From UBA4732 sp963823075 (lineage in GTDB: Bacteria > Planctomycetota > Planctomycetia > Gemmatales > Gemmataceae), in NCBI GenBank assembly GCA_963823075.1, contig CAWGKE010000001.1, positions 1,364,001 to 1,428,000 on the forward strand: a DNA stretch of 64,000 bases, read 5' to 3'. Shown here piece by piece: positions 27,703 to 36,557 of the stretch (the stretch's first letter is position 1; the number at the start of each line of letters is the position of its first letter). A program made the position numbers and the translations under genes. The notes below the pieces were generated by a model, which searched no databases, was not told the origin of the DNA, and saw nothing but the letters and a program-made list of their open reading frames with translations.

Positions 27703-30440
27703 ATGGGTGAAATCAAGAAAGAGATCCCGACTGAAGCCGAGACGGCGCCCCCGCCGCTCCCCGCGAGCGGCGCTGCCACGGTGGCGCCCCCCGAGGGGCC
27801 GCCTTCGGTCGAGGAGCGGCCCAACGTCCCCGGCTTCGAGATTCTGGAGGAGCTGGGCCGCGGCGGCATGGGCGTCGTCTACAAGGCCCGGCAAATGTCC
27901 CTCAGCCGCTTCGTCGCCCTCAAGATGATCCTCGCCGGGCCGTACGCCGGTGCCGAGCATCTGGCGCGCTTCCGCGCCGAGGCGGAGGCCGTGGCCAGCT
28001 TGCAACACCCCGGCATCGTGCAGATCCACGAAATCGGCAGCCACGCCGGGCGGTCGTACCTCGCCCTGGAATACGTTCCCGGCGGCACGCTGGCCGGGAA
28101 GTGCGCCGGCCGGCCGCTGCCCCCCGCCGAGGCGGCCCGCCTGGTCGAGACGCTGGCCCGGTCCATGCACTACGCCCACCAGCGCGGGGTGGTCCACCGC
28201 GACCTCAAGCCGGGGAACGTGCTGCTCACCGAGGACGGCCAGCCCAAGATCACCGACTTCGGCCTCGCCAAGCGCCTGGAAACCGAACCGGGGGCGACGC
28301 CGGCGGGGCCGCTGACGCAGAGCGGCGCGATCCTCGGCACGCCCGCCTACATGGCTCCCGAACAGGCCGGCGGCCGGCGCGGCGCCGTCGGGCCGGCGGC
28401 GGACGTGTACGCGCTGGGGGCGATCCTCTACGAGCTGCTCACCGGCCGGCCGCCGTTCGGGGGCGGCAGTCCGGTGGACGTCGTCTTGCAGGTGGTGAGT
28501 GAGGAGCCGGTCGCGCCGCGGCGCGTCGAGCCGACCTGCCCGCCCGATTTGGAGGCGGTATGTCTCCAATGTTTGCGGAAGGAGCCGGCGCGGCGCTACG
28601 CCGGCGCCGCCGCGCTGGCCGACGACCTGCGCCGCTTCCTCGCCGGTGAACACACGCAGGCCCGCCCCCCGACCCGGGTCGAGCGCGTCCGCCGCTGGGC
28701 CTGGCGGCGTCGCTGGCAGTTGGCCGCCGGCGCGGTCGCGGTCTGCCTGCTCCTGGCGCTGGCGGGTTCCCTGGCGCTGAATGCGCTGGCCCTGTCGTCC
28801 GGCGGACGGGTGAACCCGTCGCCGCCGCCCACGGAGGACGGGTCCGAGCCGCCGGACGAGGGAAAGGCCGCGCTGACCGAGGACCTCGAACTGGTCCCGC
28901 GCGACTCCGTCCTGTTCGTGAGCCTCGCCGTGGGCGACCTGTGGAAGCGCCAGGATGTGCGGGGGCTGAATGACCTATTGGTCCGCGAGAAGCTGCCTCC
29001 TCCGACCGACTGGTTGACGCACGGCCTGCCTCCGGGCGTCCCCGTGGAGGATCTGCAGCGCATTACCTTCGTCAACATGAAACCGGAGCAGGCCGAGCCG
29101 TTATTCGTCGCCGTCGTGCAGACGGTCCCATCCTTTTCCGGCGAGCAGTTGCGGCAACAGGTGAAAAGCCGCGGCCTGACCCCGCGGCAGTTCCGGGGAC
29201 AAACTTACTTCGCCGGCCCGGACGGCCAAGAGGGCGTGTGCATTCGCGGCGACCACACCTTCGTCGCCGCCGCCCCGTGGGAGGAGTCGTTGCGCGAGTG
29301 GATCGCCCGTGTCCCCGAGCCAGGCTCCGACGGCCCGCTACGGCCCGCCCTCGGTCTCGCCGCGAGCGGTCATCACGTCGTCGTGGGGGCCGCCCTGACG
29401 CCGAAATTCCGCGACGGACTGATCGCCGAGTTGCAACGTGCGCTCTCTCAGCCCCACCCCGCGGACGCGCCGGCGGCGCCCGACCTCTCGGCGCTGGCCG
29501 ACGCGCGGGCTGCGATCCTGACGGCGGACCTGTCGTCGCGGGCCGACGGGGCGGCGACCGACGGGCTGGAAGCAATCCTTCGCCTCGACTACGCCGACGG
29601 AACCAGGGAGGCGGAGCGTCTCCAGACGCTGCTCGGCCTGCGCGACCTGATGGCTTCGGACCTGAAGCGTTACGCCACGGGTGAGCTGGAAGGCGTCCCC
29701 CCGCCGATCGCCGAGGAGCTGACCGTGGCCCTGCGAGCCGCGACCGCGGAGCAGCGCGGCGCCTCGGGGCGAATCAGGGCGACGATGCGATGGGAGCCCG
29801 GCTGGCCGGCGACCGCCGTCGCCGCCCTCAAGGATGAGGACGCGCGGGTGCAGAGCCTGAACAATCTCCACCAGCTCGCCCTGGGCGTATACAACTACGA
29901 AAGCCAGTTCAACCACCTCCCCGGCTCCGCGATCACCGACCCGGCCGGCAAGCCGCTCCTCAGCTGGCGCGTAGCGCTGCTGCCTTACGTCAATCAAGCC
30001 GCGCTTTACCAGGAGTTCAAACTCGACGAGGCCTGGGACGGCCCACACAACAAGAAACTCCTGGAGCGGATGCCGGCGATCTATGCGCCGCCGCTCCAGC
30101 CGCCGGGGTGGAAGCCGAACACGACCTACTATCAGGTGTTCGTCGGCGACCAGACGCTCTTCCCACCGGGCCGGCCGATGCGGCTCCAGAACGTCACCGA
30201 CGGCACGGCGTTTACCCTGATGATCGTGGAGGCGGGCGAGGCGGTTCCCTGGACCAAGCCGGAGGACCTGCCGTACGACCCGGCGCGGCCGCTGCCCGCG
30301 CTGGGCGGCATCTTCTACGACGGCTTCCAGGCGGTGTTCGCGGACGGGCGTTCGGGCGCTTCCTCCCCCGCAACATCCCGCCGGCGACCCTGCGCGCGCT
30401 GATTACGCCAGCAGGGGGGGAAGAGGTGACTCTGCCGTGA
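27703..30440 (+). CDS. Protein kinase fused to a DUF1559-type domain (late frame break)
   Basis: About 912 residues. The kinase (residues 45-310) has EELGRGGMGVVYKARQ, VALKMILAG, GVVHRDLKPGNVLLTEDG, KITDFGLAKRLET and GTPAYMAPEQAGG. A membrane helix (LAAGAVAVCLLLALAGSLAL) near residue 340 leads to a 360-residue external region of unknown fold. The last 150 residues resemble DUF1559: LNNLHQLALGVYNYESQFNH, LSWRVALLPYVNQAALYQEF, NVTDGTAFTLMIVEAGEAVP and FYDGFQAVFADG. A missing base near 30360 shifts the end; restored, it is FLPRNIPPATLRALITPAGG to the stop at 30440, otherwise the frame stops at 30402. No prepilin motif is present, so the domain is reused, not pilin-processed. Confidence 0.88.
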
Positions 30441-30448
30441 GCCTGGCG

Positions 30449-30856
30449 TCATCCGCCCGGCAGCCACGGCCCGGCGAACAGGCTGAAGAGCAACAGCGCC
30501 AGCACCACCAGCGTGACGACGATGTAGAGCCGGTCGCGCTGGCGGGCGAAGACGTACACGGAGAAGGCCACGCGGGCCACCGGCGTGGCGATGAGCAGCA
30601 GCACGCCGAGTTGGATCAGGCCCTGGCCGCGCGCGTCGAAGGCGGCGCCGACGACGCCCGGCACGCTGGAGACCTCCGGCGGCGGGGGCGTTTTGAAGAC
30701 GCGGCGATCCGGGACCGGCTTGTCCCAGTGCTTGACCAGGTGGATCGCCCCGCCGACGGCAGTGACCGCCGCCGCCAGCAGGACGCCCACCTGGAGCAGC
30801 CGGCCCATCCTATGCTCCACGCGCACGTCCTCGGCCTTCTGTTCCGGTTCGTCCAC
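30449..30856 (-). CDS. DUF1634 membrane protein
   Basis: 135 residues with three hydrophobic segments: VGVLLAAAVTAVGGAIHLVK, GQGLIQLGVLLLIATPVARV and LYIVVTLVVLALLLFSLFAG. DUF1634 proteins are encoded beside TauE/SafE permeases and probably form part of the transporter; here the permease gene ends 1 bp upstream. Start is GTG 30856. Convergent with the kinase-DUF1559 gene, with 8 bp between stops. Confidence 0.9.
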   Translation of the reverse strand: MDEPEQKAEDVRVEHRMGRLLQVGVLLAAAVTAVGGAIHLVKHWDKPVPDRRVFKTPPPPEVSSVPGVVGAAFDARGQGLIQLGVLLLIATPVARVAFSVYVFARQRDRLYIVVTLVVLALLLFSLFAGPWLPGG

Positions 30857-30857
30857 G

Positions 30858-31697
30858 TTAAATCCTCCCCGTCAGGCCGTTCCAAATCATCTGGATCGCC
30901 AGGGCCACAATGACCAGGGCGAAAACGATCCGCAACATCTTGACCGGCGCGTGCGTCAGGATTTTGGCGCCGAGCAGCGAGCCAGGCAGCACGCCCAGGA
31001 GGACGGGCAACGCCAGGCCGGGGTCGATGTAGCCGCGGGCCAGGTAGACGCCGGCGCTGGCGGCGGCGGTGACGCCGATCATGAAATTGCTGGTCGTCGT
31101 GGACACCTTGAACGGCAGCCGCATGGCCTGGTCCAGCGCCAGCACCTTGAGGGCGCCCGAGCCGATGCCGAGCAGCCCGGACAGCACGCCGGCCACGAAC
31201 ATCAGGCCGAACCCGGCCGGGATGCGGTGGACGTGGTACGGCTGCGACCCGTTCGGCGTGGGAAAGCTGCCGTCGAGGCGGAGTTGCACCGCCAGCGGAT
31301 CGGCTTTATCCGCGATGGGCAATTCGACGCGCGGCCGGCTCGACAGGTAAGCCGATACGATCAGCACCACGCCGAAAATGACGGCGATGATTCCCGGCGC
31401 CACGATCAGCGCCACAAACGCCCCCGCCAGGGCGCCGATCGTGGTGGCGATCTCCAGCAACATGCCGATGCGGATGTTGGAATAGCCCTCGCGGACGTAG
31501 GCGGCGGCGGCGCCGGACGACGTGGCGATGACGGAGACGAGCGACGCCCCGATAGCGTACTTGATGTCCACGCCGAAGACCAGCACCAGCATGGGCACGA
31601 TGACGACGCCGCCGCCCAGGCCGGTCAGGGCCCCGAGAAGGCCGGCCGTGAACGATCCCAGCCAGATGAGGCCGGTGAAGATCAGAAGATTGTCCAT
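30858..31697 (-). CDS. TauE/SafE-family sulfite/anion permease
   Basis: 279 residues with about eight membrane helices. Family motifs are GALTGLGGGVVIVPMLVLVF in the first repeat and AGVLSGLLGIGSGALKVLAL in the second, the two GxGGG-type half-motifs of this exporter family. A 40-residue hydrophilic loop (RPRVELPIADKADPLAVQLR) lies between halves. Members export sulfite, sulfoacetate or other anions. It forms a two-gene unit with the DUF1634 gene downstream. Confidence 0.94.
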   Translation of the reverse strand: MDNLLIFTGLIWLGSFTAGLLGALTGLGGGVVIVPMLVLVFGVDIKYAIGASLVSVIATSSGAAAAYVREGYSNIRIGMLLEIATTIGALAGAFVALIVAPGIIAVIFGVVLIVSAYLSSRPRVELPIADKADPLAVQLRLDGSFPTPNGSQPYHVHRIPAGFGLMFVAGVLSGLLGIGSGALKVLALDQAMRLPFKVSTTTSNFMIGVTAAASAGVYLARGYIDPGLALPVLLGVLPGSLLGAKILTHAPVKMLRIVFALVIVALAIQMIWNGLTGRI

Positions 31698-31835
31698 CCC
31701 GCAAAGTTCCTTTCAGCCAGGGAACGGCACGGCGTCTGCTGACTTGTTGGACGAGAATGCCGCATGGGCGGCAAGGCGCCCAGGGCCTGTTTTTGCCGTT
31801 TCCTGGGACAAACCGACCTCCGAAGTGGAACGGCG

Positions 31836-32039
31836 TCAGGGGGTCGGGGGCGTCTTGTCGGTCGCGGGCTTGCCGGTCGGCGGTTGCAGGGTCCGCCCCA
31901 GCTCGGCCATTTCGGTCGCGCCGCCGGGCACGTGGGCGGAGTCGGCGGCGGCGGGCGCCTGCGGCGGCGGGGCGGTCTGATTGCCAAGGTTGTCGCGGTC
32001 GCGGCGTTCCTCGGTGTGGTGGCGGGTGGTGTTGTTCAT
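31836..32039 (-). CDS. Small Pro/Thr-rich hypothetical protein
   Basis: 67 residues from ATG 32039 (MNNTTRHHTEERRDRDNLGN), rich in Pro, Ala and Thr and probably disordered. AGGAAA precedes the start. No family recognised. It could be non-coding, but codon use is GC-rich at third positions like its neighbours. Confidence 0.45.
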   Translation of the reverse strand: MNNTTRHHTEERRDRDNLGNQTAPPPQAPAAADSAHVPGGATEMAELGRTLQPPTGKPATDKTPPTP

Positions 32040-32123
32040 GACGGCGTTTCCTGGGGGGAAAGGGCGAACCCGGGAGAAAAGGGGCGAAAGCCGTGCCGAC
32101 CCGGCGCGATCGGAGAAGCCCGA

Positions 32124-32186
32124 CGAGCCCGCAGCGCCAAGCAAGGGCGAAACGGCTGCTCGTCCTTGCTTGGCGCTGCGGGCTCG
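32124..32186. repeat. Perfect 23-bp-arm palindrome downstream of the isomerase gene
   Basis: CGAGCCCGCAGCGCCAAGCA plus AGG (32124-32146) pairs fully with 32164-32186 around a 17-base loop. It begins 14 bp after the sugar isomerase stop (32200, minus strand), so it probably ends that transcript. Confidence 0.88.
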
Positions 32187-32199
32187 CCGAAGAAGCTGC

Positions 32200-33084
32200 T
32201 CAGCTGGCGAACACCTTGTCCATCCGCTGCGACAGGTCCTTCAGCGCCTCGGCGTCCTTCGACTGCTCGCCCGGCTGCTCGGAGATTCCCCATCCCTTAT
32301 AGCCGACGTCGTCCAGCGCCTTCATGATGGCCGGCCAATTGTCGTCGCCCTCGAAAAAGCGGACGCTGAATTTCTTGAGGGCGCTGTACTCCTTGATGTG
32401 CAGCTTGAGGATGCGTTTGCCGAGCTTCGGGATCCACTCCTCCGGCTTGCCGTAGCGCAGGACGTTGCCGATGTCGAAGTGCCAGCCGACCATCGGGCTG
32501 TCGATGGCGGCGAGGAAATCCAGCGCCTGCTCCGGCTTGGTGATGAAATTGTTCCAGACGTTTTCGATCGCCAGCTTCACGTCCAGATCGTGGGCCAGCG
32601 GCAGGATCTTCTTGATCTCGACGACGGAACGGCTGAAGCACTCGTCGTAGGTAACCTTGTCGTTGACGATGCCGGGCACCAGCAGCACCGACGTGGCGCC
32701 GTAGCGCTTGGCGTCCTTGAGCGCCACCTCGACGCCCTCGCGGGCCTCCTGGCGGACGTTCTCGTCGGGGTGCGACAGCGGTTTGCCCCAGTGGGTGCTG
32801 CAGCAGACGCTGGCCGGCTTCAGGCCGCTCTTGTCGAAGGCCTCCACCACCTCGTCCTGTCGCATGTGGCTCATCGGCTCGACGCCCTCGAAGCCGGCGG
32901 CCTTCACGGCCTGGAATTGCTCCAGGACCGACCCCTTGTAGGTCAGCGTGCCGTACATGATGGCCTTGTGAAGCTCGCGCTTGCTCGGCGGTTCGTCGGC
33001 CGCGGCGACGCGGCCCAGCGCGGCCGCCGCCACGGCGCCACCGCCGATCCGCAGGAAGTCGCGCCGGTGCAGGTTCTCGGTCAT
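32200..33084 (-). CDS. Sugar phosphate isomerase/epimerase-family protein, Tat-exported
   Basis: 294 residues from ATG 33084 with AGGGGGGA upstream. LHRRDFLRIGGGAVAAAALG is a Tat signal. The AP-endonuclease-2-type TIM barrel has AGFEGVEPMSHMRQDEVVEA, LAIENVWNNFITKPEQALDF, VGWHFDIGNVLRYGKPEEWI and LKLHIKEY, including the Glu/Asp/His metal ligands. Likely an isomerase or epimerase of small sugars; the exact substrate cannot be read. Upstream (33085-33198) has no gene. Confidence 0.92.
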   Translation of the reverse strand: MTENLHRRDFLRIGGGAVAAAALGRVAAADEPPSKRELHKAIMYGTLTYKGSVLEQFQAVKAAGFEGVEPMSHMRQDEVVEAFDKSGLKPASVCCSTHWGKPLSHPDENVRQEAREGVEVALKDAKRYGATSVLLVPGIVNDKVTYDECFSRSVVEIKKILPLAHDLDVKLAIENVWNNFITKPEQALDFLAAIDSPMVGWHFDIGNVLRYGKPEEWIPKLGKRILKLHIKEYSALKKFSVRFFEGDDNWPAIMKALDDVGYKGWGISEQPGEQSKDAEALKDLSQRMDKVFAS

Positions 33085-33198
33085 GGGTTCCCCCCTCAAT
33101 AATGGAGCCGGCGGCCGGGCCGCCGGGCGTGTGGTCTCTCCTGGAAAGGGATTCTATCCCGACCGTTTCGGAGGAGGCGGAAAATCGGGAAAAAATGA

Positions 33199-33227
33199 TT
33201 GACAATTTGGAAAGGAATGGTTACGTT
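33199..33227 (+). promoter_or_regulatory. Sigma-70-type promoter in a 355-bp gene-free stretch
   Basis: TTGACA (33199-33204) and TACGTT (33222-33227) with a 17-bp spacer, in the most AT-rich patch of the gene-free interval 33085-33439. It points rightward toward the gene at 33440, but a terminator hairpin follows at 33260. Confidence 0.6.
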
Positions 33228-33259
33228 CTACCCCATCTTCGGCCTCTTCTCTGTTCCGG

Positions 33260-33295
33260 CCCCGCCGCTTCGCACCCGCGGACGGCGGGGTTTTT
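33260..33295 (+). terminator. Terminator-like hairpin in the leader of the 33440 gene
   Basis: CCCCGCCG (33260-33267) pairs with CGGCGGGG (33283-33290), followed by TTTTT. It is about 35-60 bp after the promoter at 33199 and 145 bp before the next gene, so it would either attenuate that gene or end a short RNA of about 60 nt. Confidence 0.65.
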
Positions 33296-33439
33296 CCATT
33301 TCTCTCACTCGCCGCCATCAGCCGGCGCTCGCCGAATCCCCGCGACGAACTTGACCCGTTCGGGTACAATGTCCTTTGCCTTTCGTGGGGTTCCCCACGG
33401 CGCCCCGAAGCCCTGTGGCCTGCCTCGAAGGAGTCCGTC

Positions 33440-33838
33440 ATGCTTTCCGCCGAATGCGCGCGAGAATTGCGCACCGCCTGGCTGCCGAACCTGACCGACG
33501 CCGGCCTCGACCGGATCATCGAGCTGCTGGAAAAGGGAAGTCCGTTCCTCATCCACGGCTGCTTCACCAAGGCCGCCCCGATGGGCTGCCTGGCGTCGCA
33601 CGCCGCGTGGCACCACCCCCGCACCGCCCATCTCACCCAGGACGCCGGGATCACCTGGCTGCACCATGTCGCCGGCCTCAACCCCGCCACGTCGGCCGTG
33701 CTGCGCGAGTGGGACGGCCGCGGCGCCAACGACCTCGACCTGCGGGGCGACCTGCTGAGCCTGTTCCGCACGGAACGCCAGGCGCGGCGGTCGCCGACGC
33801 CGGCCGCGGCGCGCGCGTCGGTCCTCGTCGGCGTTTGA
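33440..33838 (+). CDS. Hypothetical protein, planctomycete-type
   Basis: 132 residues; GAAGGAG lies before the ATG. The middle is rich in His and Ala (GCFTKAAPMGCLASHAAWHH, GITWLHHVAGLNPATSAVLR). No signal, membrane segment or recognised domain. The C-terminus is Arg/Ala-rich. A methyltransferase gene follows after 14 bp, so they may be co-transcribed. Function unknown. Confidence 0.72.
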   Translation: MLSAECARELRTAWLPNLTDAGLDRIIELLEKGSPFLIHGCFTKAAPMGCLASHAAWHHPRTAHLTQDAGITWLHHVAGLNPATSAVLREWDGRGANDLDLRGDLLSLFRTERQARRSPTPAAARASVLVGV

Positions 33839-33852
33839 GGGCGTCGCCCCCC

Positions 33853-34539
33853 ATGTTACCGCGCGTCCTCGAACCCGAGGTGATGGATTCCGCCGAGGAA
33901 GCCCGCGACTACGATGCGATGGACCATTCGACGGTCAACCGCGTCTTCGTCACGGACTTCCTCGCCGTCTGGGACGGGACCAACCCGATCCTCGACGTGG
34001 GCGCCGGAACCGCACAGATCCCGATCGAACTGTGCCGCCAAAGCTCCACGGCCATCGTCACCTGCGTCGATCTGGCGGAACACATGCTGGCGGTCGGCCG
34101 CGACAACGTGGACCGGGCCGGCCTGCACGACCGCATCCGCCTGGAGCGCTGCGACGCCAAGCGGCTGCCGCACACGACCGGCGCCTTCGGGGCCGTGATC
34201 TCCAACAGCATCGTGCATCACATCCCCGAGCCGGCCGAGGCGCTGGCGGAGATGGTGCGCGTCGCGGCGCCGGGCGGCGTCCTGTTCGTGCGCGACCTGC
34301 TGCGGCCCGACGACGAAACGACACTGCGCCGCCTCGTCGAGCAGTACGCCGGCGGCGCCAACGCCCATCAGCAAAAAATGTTCGCCGACTCGCTGTACGC
34401 CGCCCTGTCGCTGGCGGAGGTCCGCGAACGCATCGCCGCGCTTGGATTCGACCCCGCCGAAGTCCGCCCGACCACCGATCGGCACTGGACCTGGAAAGCA
34501 GTGGCGAGTGGCGAGTGGCGAGTGGCGAGTGGTCGTTGA
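33853..34539 (+). CDS. Class I SAM-dependent methyltransferase
   Basis: 228 residues. NPILDVGAGTAQIPIELCRQ is motif I, VTCVDLAEHMLAVGRDNV carries the acidic residue of motif II, and FGAVISNSIVHHIPEPAEAL is motif IV in the Methyltransf_11/25 pattern. Substrate not predictable. The last 15 residues (ASGEWRVASGR at the end) are encoded by tandem AGTGGCG heptamers from an inserted repeat, so the natural C-terminus probably ended near HWTWKAV. Confidence 0.9.
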   Translation: MLPRVLEPEVMDSAEEARDYDAMDHSTVNRVFVTDFLAVWDGTNPILDVGAGTAQIPIELCRQSSTAIVTCVDLAEHMLAVGRDNVDRAGLHDRIRLERCDAKRLPHTTGAFGAVISNSIVHHIPEPAEALAEMVRVAAPGGVLFVRDLLRPDDETTLRRLVEQYAGGANAHQQKMFADSLYAALSLAEVRERIAALGFDPAEVRPTTDRHWTWKAVASGEWRVASGR

Positions 34540-34612
34540 CACTATTCCAATTCGGAACAGAGGTGGGGCGGCCGGCGCCCTGTTTTCACTCGCCACTCGC
34601 CACTCGCCACTA
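34501..34612. repeat. Tandem AGTGGCG heptamers facing an inverted copy
   Basis: Four head-to-tail GAGTGGC units (34501-34532) are matched by the inverted set CACTCGC at 34589-34611, about 56 bases apart. The left arm codes for the methyltransferase tail and the right arm ends at the start codon of the MlaE gene. Not a CRISPR: units are 7 bp with no spacers. Confidence 0.8.
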
Positions 34613-35376
34613 TGCTTGAAACCCTCGGCCGTCTCTCCCACTTCGCCTGGCGCTCTCTGCTGGTGCTGCCGCACGCGCTGTTGCGGCCGCGCGAGCTGGC
34701 CGCTCAACTGTTCCACGTCCTGATGGGATCGCTGCCGCTGGCGCTCACCGCCGGGGCGGCCATCGGCGTCGTCGTGTGGCTGCACCTGCGCGGCGCCCTG
34801 GAAGCTGTCGCCGGGCCGGGGGCCGTCGTCTATCTGCCGCAGGCGCTCGCGCTGGCCGTCGTGCTGGAGCTGGCGCCGCTCGCCGCCGGACTCGTCGTGG
34901 CCGGACGCATGGGGGCCAGTCTCGGCGCCGGCCTCGGGGCCATGACCCTCACCGAACAAATCGACGCACTGGAGGCGCAGGGCCTCTCCCCCATGCGCGA
35001 ATTGACGGCCCCCCGCGTCCTCGCCTGCATGATCTCGCTGCCGCTGCTCACCGTGTTCATTTCCTTCACCGCCCTCGCATCCGGCTGGCTGGCCGAGACG
35101 CTCGGCGGGACCCTCACCGGCCGGCAGTTCTTCAACGAGTCACTGCGCGTCCTCACGTTGCACGACGTCCTCCCGGCCGTGTTCAAGACGGTCGTGTTCG
35201 GCTGGCTGATCGGTGCGTCCGGCTGCTACTTCGGCATGAGCGCCCGCGGCGGCGCCGAGGGCGTCGGCAAGGCGGCCACCGCCGGCGTCGTGGCGTCGCT
35301 GTTCCTCGTGCTGGTTTCCGACGTGGCGCTCGTCAAGCTCATCCAGATCGTCACGGCCTGGGCGCCGCATCTGTGA
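34612..35376 (+). CDS. mlaE: MlaE/YrbE-family ABC transporter permease
   Basis: 254 residues and five or six membrane helices. The MlaE signature is seen in LELAPLAAGLVVAGRMGASL and GAMTLTEQIDALEAQGLSPM, followed by RVLACMISLPLLTVFISFTA. In the Mla system this subunit moves phospholipids between membranes together with MlaF, MlaD and others. None of those are adjacent, so this is either an orphan or its partners lie elsewhere. The start sits at the edge of the heptamer repeat. Confidence 0.93.
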   Translation: MLETLGRLSHFAWRSLLVLPHALLRPRELAAQLFHVLMGSLPLALTAGAAIGVVVWLHLRGALEAVAGPGAVVYLPQALALAVVLELAPLAAGLVVAGRMGASLGAGLGAMTLTEQIDALEAQGLSPMRELTAPRVLACMISLPLLTVFISFTALASGWLAETLGGTLTGRQFFNESLRVLTLHDVLPAVFKTVVFGWLIGASGCYFGMSARGGAEGVGKAATAGVVASLFLVLVSDVALVKLIQIVTAWAPHL

Positions 35377-35686
35377 GACGGGCTTCTCCCTTCCTGCGAA
35401 ATGGCGTGCGCATTTTTGGGCGGAGGAGCGGCGCCCGCGCGAGTGGCGCGGCGTCTGCCCGCCGGTGCTGCACGAAGTCAGCGACAAGATACTGCACTGG
35501 CGGGCTGACGCCGCGCCGCTCGCCGCTCGCACCGCCGAACGGCATGGATGTTGCCTAAAGGTTCTGCCGCTACCGGAGGCGGTTCCGGAATGCTTCCCGG
35601 ACGCGCAAGGGTTTGCGATCCAACGGTTGGGCCGCGGCCCCCACCAGGGAAATCGACCTTCAGCCGCAAAAGAGGGAGTAGATCCA
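35377..35686. other. Gene-free 310-bp leader region with an imperfect palindrome
   Basis: No convincing gene. An imperfect palindrome (about 35441-35525; arms GTGGCGCGGCGTCTGCCCGC and the complement GCGGGCTGACGCCGCGCCGC) is related to the perfect one at 5464-5528. The remaining 160 bp before the next ATG hold no clear sigma-70 promoter; GAGGGAG at 35673-35678 is the ribosome site of the next gene. Confidence 0.6.
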
Positions 35687-36139
35687 ATGGCGAACAATCC
35701 CGGTTCCGTTCACGACAAGAGCAAGGACTTCGCTTCCAGCGTCGGCCAAGCCGCGTCGGACGTCAAGAACAAGGCCCAAGACCTCGGCGCCGCCGCCATG
35801 CACCAGGCCAAGGACGCCGCGTCCAACCTGGCCGACAAGGCCAAGGGCGCTGCCAACTACGTCGGCCAGCGGGCGGAAGACGCCACCTCGGCCGCCGGCG
35901 GCGGGCTGAAATCGCTGGCCAGCCAGGTGCGCCAGAACGCCCCGCACGAAGGGATGCTCGGCTCGGCCGCCAGCGGCGTCGCCGGCGCCCTCGACCGCAC
36001 GGGCGACTACCTGCGCGAGCAGGGCCTCAGCGGCATGGGCAGCGACTTCACGAACCTGATCCGGCGGAACCCGATCCCGGCCCTGCTGATCGGCGTCGCC
36101 GTCGGCTTCCTTCTCGCCCGGGTCACGTCGAGGAGCTGA
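35687..36139 (+). CDS. YqjD/ElaB-like membrane-anchored helical stress protein
   Basis: 150 residues. The first 90 are an amphipathic, Ala/Lys/Asp-rich helix (SKDFASSVGQAASDVKNKAQ, DAASNLADKAKGAANYVGQR), similar to LEA/CsbD-like proteins. The C-terminus IPALLIGVAVGFLLARVTSR is a membrane helix ending in Arg, as in YqjD/ElaB, which tether ribosomes to the membrane. GAGGGAG precedes the ATG. First gene of a three-gene envelope unit with a holin-X and DUF3618 protein. Confidence 0.82.
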   Translation: MANNPGSVHDKSKDFASSVGQAASDVKNKAQDLGAAAMHQAKDAASNLADKAKGAANYVGQRAEDATSAAGGGLKSLASQVRQNAPHEGMLGSAASGVAGALDRTGDYLREQGLSGMGSDFTNLIRRNPIPALLIGVAVGFLLARVTSRS

Positions 36140-36143
36140 GATC

Positions 36144-36557
36144 ATGGCCGACCGTTTGCAGACGACGCCGACCAGCGCCGAACCGTCGGTGACGACGCTG
36201 CTCAGCGGCATCGTCACCGACGCGCAAGAGCTGATTAATCAGCAGTTGCAGCTGTTCAAACACGAACTCAAAGACGACATGAAACGGGCCCAGGAGGGGT
36301 TGCCCGTCCTGGGCATGGGCGTCAGCATCGCGGTGGCGGCCGTCTTCCTGCTTGGCATAACGGTCGCCCTCTTGCTCAGCTGGGCGATCCCGGCCCTCCC
36401 CTGGTGGGGGAGCTTTGCCATAGTAACGGTCGTCTTCGGCGTGGCGGGCTGCGTCCTGCTGTATTTCGCCAAGAAAAACCTGGAGTCGCTTCCCATGAGC
36501 CGTGAGGCCATGAAAGCGACTGAGGAGAACGTCGAATGGTTAACGAAACCGAAGTAA
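36144..36557 (+). CDS. Phage-holin-like (holin-X/YqjE-type) membrane protein
   Basis: 137 residues. An N-terminal helix (ELINQQLQLFKHELKDDMKR) is followed by two membrane helices, VLGMGVSIAVAAVFLLGITV and WGSFAIVTVVFGVAGCVLLY. This is the actinobacterial holin-X/YqjE family, not a phage gene. It starts 4 bp after the YqjD-like gene and overlaps the next gene by 22 bp, so the three are one operon as in the yqjDEK group. Confidence 0.85.
   Translation: MADRLQTTPTSAEPSVTTLLSGIVTDAQELINQQLQLFKHELKDDMKRAQEGLPVLGMGVSIAVAAVFLLGITVALLLSWAIPALPWWGSFAIVTVVFGVAGCVLLYFAKKNLESLPMSREAMKATEENVEWLTKPK

Noticed and set aside
34501..34612. Possible CRISPR-like array
   Set aside because: Seven-base units are directly adjacent with no unique spacers, and there are no cas genes in the window.
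36144..36557. Prophage remnant suggested by the holin-like gene
   Set aside because: No lysis, capsid, integrase or tail genes are near; the operon matches the YqjD/YqjE envelope group.
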